Positions 1 to 7,080 of a stretch of DNA of 7,080 nt are shown piece after piece; the stretch's first letter is position 1, and every line of letters starts with the position of its first letter. The position numbers were made by a program, and so were the translations under genes. The notes under the pieces were generated by a model. The model did no database searches, was not told the origin of the DNA, and was given only the letters and a program-made list of their open reading frames with translations. Origin of the DNA: Akkermansiaceae bacterium UBA2367 (lineage in GTDB: Bacteria > Verrucomicrobiota > Verrucomicrobiia > Verrucomicrobiales > DEV007). Where the stretch lies: NCBI GenBank assembly GCA_002344525.1, contig DDTJ01000037.1, positions 57,092 through 64,171 on the forward strand. Direction: 5' to 3'.

Positions 1-276
1 GCCATGAGCACGCCCGCCCCCGCCGAACGTCGTGGAACCATCGCCGCCGCGATCCGCGCCGTCCTCACCGACCTCTCCGGCATCCCCGACGAGGAACTGG
101 CCGGGGACGCCTCCTTCCTCGAACAGGGTTTCGACTCGCTCCTCCTCACCCAAGCCGGCAAGGCCCTCGCGAACGAGTTCGGCACCGACCTCACCCTGCG
201 CGACCTGATGGGCGATCTCTCCACCATCGACGCGATGGCCGCTCATTTGGACGCGACGCTACCCGGCGAGCGCTAC

Positions 277-334
277 GCGCCTGCGGCGCTGGTGAGCGGC
301 GGCGCCGCTCCGGTAATCGGTGCGCCTGCGGCGC
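277..334. repeat. Cluster of three GC-rich mini-palindromes in the ACP-AMT linker
   Basis: A 13-bp unit GCGCCTGCGGCGC occurs at 277-289 and again, identical, at 322-334. Each copy is a 5-bp palindrome with a TGC loop. Between them, 295-309 is another perfect stem, AGCGGC/GCCGCT, with a GGC loop. The segment falls just after the ACP fold ends and encodes an Ala/Pro/Gly-rich linker. The exact direct repeat and three consecutive hairpins suggest inserted or duplicated palindromic elements, although GC-rich alanine codons make chance palindromes more likely than usual. Confidence 0.5.
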
Positions 335-363
335 CAGTATACAGTGATGCAGTGCTTCCGTCG

Positions 364-387
364 CCGTTCACCGTTCACCGTTCACCG
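364..387. repeat. Heptanucleotide tandem repeat (CCGTTCA)x3 at the frame break
   Basis: Three perfect copies of CCGTTCA lie at 364-370, 371-377 and 378-384, followed by a partial CCG. Each unit is 7 bp, so gain or loss of one shifts the reading frame. The ACP is read in the frame of position 4 and the aminotransferase in the frame of position 432. Adding one unit (four copies) or removing two (one copy) puts both in one frame. In the joined reading the array encodes a PFTVHRS repeat that runs into TDNGTLETVIAQQ, a normal pre-AMT helix. This is a candidate phase-variable switch, or a slippage or sequence-error site. Confidence 0.8.
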
Positions 388-431
388 ACAACGGCACGCT
401 GGAAACCGTCATCGCCCAGCAGCTCGAAATC

Positions 432-6302
<5,871 letters not shown>

Positions 6303-6380
6303 GCGTGGGGGCGATTGGGAATACGGGTGTAGCGGAGCTTGTATGGGTCGGCTTTTGGGAAGGGACACGCTGAACGTCAA

Positions 6381-6416
6381 GGGTCAGCTACCGCCGTCAG
6401 GCGGTTAGCTGCACCC
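6381..6416. terminator. Strong imperfect hairpin between convergent genes (bidirectional terminator or REP-type repeat)
   Basis: Pairs: GGGT (6381-6384) with ACCC (6413-6416), CAGCTA (6385-6390) with TAGCTG (6406-6411), CCGCC (6391-6395) with GGCGG (6400-6404). The loop is GTCA and two single-base bulges lie in the 3' arm. This gives 15 paired positions. It sits between the ends of the synthetase (+, 6302) and the small gene (-, 6473), so it could stop transcripts from both sides. No clear T-run follows on either strand, so it may instead be a dispersed palindromic repeat. The rest of 6303-6472 has no convincing gene. Confidence 0.5.
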
Positions 6417-6472
6417 GTTTGTTCGACCCGGCCTGATCCGCGCCCGAACCCCGCACAATTGAACATCAAATA

Positions 6473-6724
6473 CTAATCATCCGATGACAGATACAGAACT
6501 CTACAAGACAATCCAGAGGCTTCGGACGCAGAGACGATCTTTGCGAGAGAGGATGCAGCATCATCGCGTCGAAGCAGCCAGGTATTTTCGCCTATCCTTT
6601 CTATCCCTCTACCTTCATTGTCGATGCTCTGCGTCGAGGCTACGAAGTCTAGCCATGCTGTGCTTGCTTTGCATGTGTCGTCGGACGGCTTCCGGGTGCA
6701 TACGAGTATGTAGTGCTTTTTCAT
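6473..6724 (-). CDS. Small protein of unknown function (83 aa), possible Cas2/SinR-like ferredoxin fold
   Basis: The start chosen is ATG at 6722-6724 (MKKHYILVC); a longer version from 6793 would begin inside the candidate promoter. There is no clear Shine-Dalgarno sequence. The protein reads as a hydrophobic first strand (HYILVCTRK), a helix (TAWLDFVAST), strands around GIERIGENTWLLRRD, a helix (AASSLAKIVSAS) and a last strand (CRVLYLSSD). This beta-alpha-beta-beta-alpha-beta order, and the position of ENTWLL, recall small Cas2/SinR-like proteins (family pattern ESTWLV), but that is inference without alignment. No catalytic residues, signal peptide or membrane segment are evident. Base composition is near 50% GC with ATA and AGA codons, unlike the synthetase. 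It lies downstream of the broken ParE gene on the same strand and converges with the synthetase. Confidence 0.6.
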   Translation of the reverse strand: MKKHYILVCTRKPSDDTCKASTAWLDFVASTQSIDNEGRGIERIGENTWLLRRDDAASSLAKIVSASEASGLSCRVLYLSSDD

Positions 6725-6752
6725 ATATGGGGGTTTCTCGGTCGAACGTTGT

Positions 6753-6761
6753 TTATCCACA
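6753..6761 (+). promoter_or_regulatory. Perfect DnaA-box sequence TTATCCACA
   Basis: TTATCCACA matches the consensus DnaA box exactly. Three weaker 9-mers ending in CACA are nearby: TCGTACACA (6784-6792), TCGTCCACA (minus strand, 6807-6799) and GTGTTCACA (6820-6828), each with two mismatches to TTWTNCACA. It lies just downstream of the candidate -10 of the small gene, so it could be a regulatory DnaA site. One perfect box can also occur by chance, and the rest of an origin is not visible. Confidence 0.35.
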
Positions 6762-6765
6762 AAAA

Positions 6766-6793
6766 ATTGTACGCTAATCAGATTCGTACACAA
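6766..6793 (-). promoter_or_regulatory. Candidate sigma70-type promoter of the small minus-strand gene
   Basis: Read on the minus strand, TTGTGT (6793-6788) as -35 and TACAAT (6771-6766, one mismatch to TATAAT) as -10 are separated by 16 bp. The start would fall near 6760, leaving a leader of about 35 bases before ATG 6724. The -35 overlaps the left arm of the inverted repeat at 6781-6810, and the start overlaps the DnaA-box sequence. The -10 is good; the -35 is weak. Confidence 0.4.
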
Positions 6794-6810
6794 AAACCTG
6801 TGGACGAATC
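6781..6810. promoter_or_regulatory. 12-bp inverted repeat, probable operator upstream of the small gene
   Basis: GATTCGTACACA (6781-6792) and TGTGGACGAATC (6799-6810) are inverted copies with one mismatch (6788 against 6803) around AAAACC. The arm covers the candidate -35, the usual place for a repressor operator. It lies in the AT-rich gap between the ParE remnant and the small gene. A toxin-antitoxin autoregulator or a regulator of the small gene could bind it; neither is seen here. Confidence 0.5.
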
Positions 6811-6849
6811 GAACTTCGAGTGTTCACAAGGACAAATCAAGCTCAAATT

Positions 6850-7080
6850 TCACGAACTCAGCCAAATTCTCAAACCTTCCCAATAGAAAAGCAGATGCCG
6901 GTCGAAGGGCTTCCTGACTTGGATGCTGCGAATCCGGGCGAGTTCGGGAGCGGCGAAACGGCGGCGAATCCCGAGACCGGGCCGCTCGGAGAGCATTCAG
7001 ATCGTCTCATCCACGGCGAGTAGGTAGCGCTCGGCAAGATCGAGGTCGGTATTCTCCAAGGGTCTTTCCTAGATTAGGGG
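6850..7080 (-). pseudogene. ParE/RelE-family toxin gene remnant (type II toxin-antitoxin), two in-frame stops, runs off the right edge
   Basis: One minus-strand frame reads LDLAERYLLAVDETI, then TGA (6999-6997), then MLSERPGLGIRRRF, then LARIRSIQVRKPFDRHLLFY and EGLRIWLSS, stop at 6852-6850. This follows the ParE plan: a helix of the AERFL..VEETI..L type, a PGLG turn, an RS-hydrophobic strand, then HLIFY. The TGA is one C-to-T change from CGA, which would give DETIRMLSERPGLG, the usual family wording. A second stop, TAG, is at 7071-7069. The C-terminal RVLHGARD-type strand of intact toxins is missing, so about a dozen residues are lost. Intact ParE proteins are RNA-interferase-fold gyrase poisons; this copy should be inactive. 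The antitoxin would be expected beyond the right edge. Family assignment is from recognised pattern only. Confidence 0.6.

Noticed and set aside
6484..6777. 97-codon + strand frame opposite the small minus-strand gene
   Set aside because: Cys/Arg/Leu-rich without protein-like pattern; the minus-strand reading of the same bases has regular strand-helix structure and a promoter-like region.
6820..7023. 67-codon + strand frame starting at GTG 6820
   Set aside because: No ribosome binding site and low-complexity sequence; the minus strand gives a ParE-like reading here.

Overview
The window is GC-rich (clearly above 60% over the first 6.3 kb), with strong G/C third-position bias and almost no TTA, CTA or TCA codons. 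This fits a high-GC, secondary-metabolite-producing bacterium. The style (dense short palindromes and heptamer repeats inside a megasynthase gene) reminds me of Verrucomicrobiota, but no marker gene fixes the taxon, so that is a weak guess.

Positions 1-6302 (+ strand) hold one biosynthetic megasynthase with domain order carrier protein (ACP) - class III aminotransferase (AMT) - condensation (C) - adenylation (A) - peptidyl carrier protein (PCP) - thioesterase (TE). An ACP followed by a glutamate-1-semialdehyde-type AMT is the arrangement of mycosubtilin/iturin and microcystin-type enzymes, in which a beta-ketoacyl thioester is aminated to a beta-amino acyl thioester. The C-A-PCP module would then add one amino acid (my reading of the code, DAFWLGCTFK, is closest to valine) and the TE would release the product. 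A polyketide or fatty-acyl loading part is expected to the left of the window.

The ACP and the rest of the protein are in different frames. The break lies at or next to three tandem copies of the heptamer CCGTTCA (364-384). Four copies, or one, would join everything into a single protein of about 2100 residues. A second heptamer array (GAAACCC, 2022-2056) lies in frame between AMT and C. A pair of GTAG-headed, REP-like hairpins (5236-5295) lies in frame between PCP and TE. The interdomain linkers of this enzyme have therefore collected simple and palindromic repeats.

Positions 6303-6472 are non-coding between convergent genes and hold a strong imperfect hairpin (6381-6416). Positions 6473-6724 (- strand) hold a small gene of unknown function (83 residues, possibly Cas2/SinR-like fold) with lower GC content. 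Upstream of it, 6725-6849 is an AT-rich control region with a candidate promoter, a 12-bp inverted repeat and a perfect DnaA-box sequence. From 6850 to the right edge (- strand) is a decayed ParE/RelE-family toxin gene with two in-frame stops and a lost C-terminus.

The right-hand 0.6-0.8 kb thus looks like accessory DNA flanking the end of a biosynthetic cluster.
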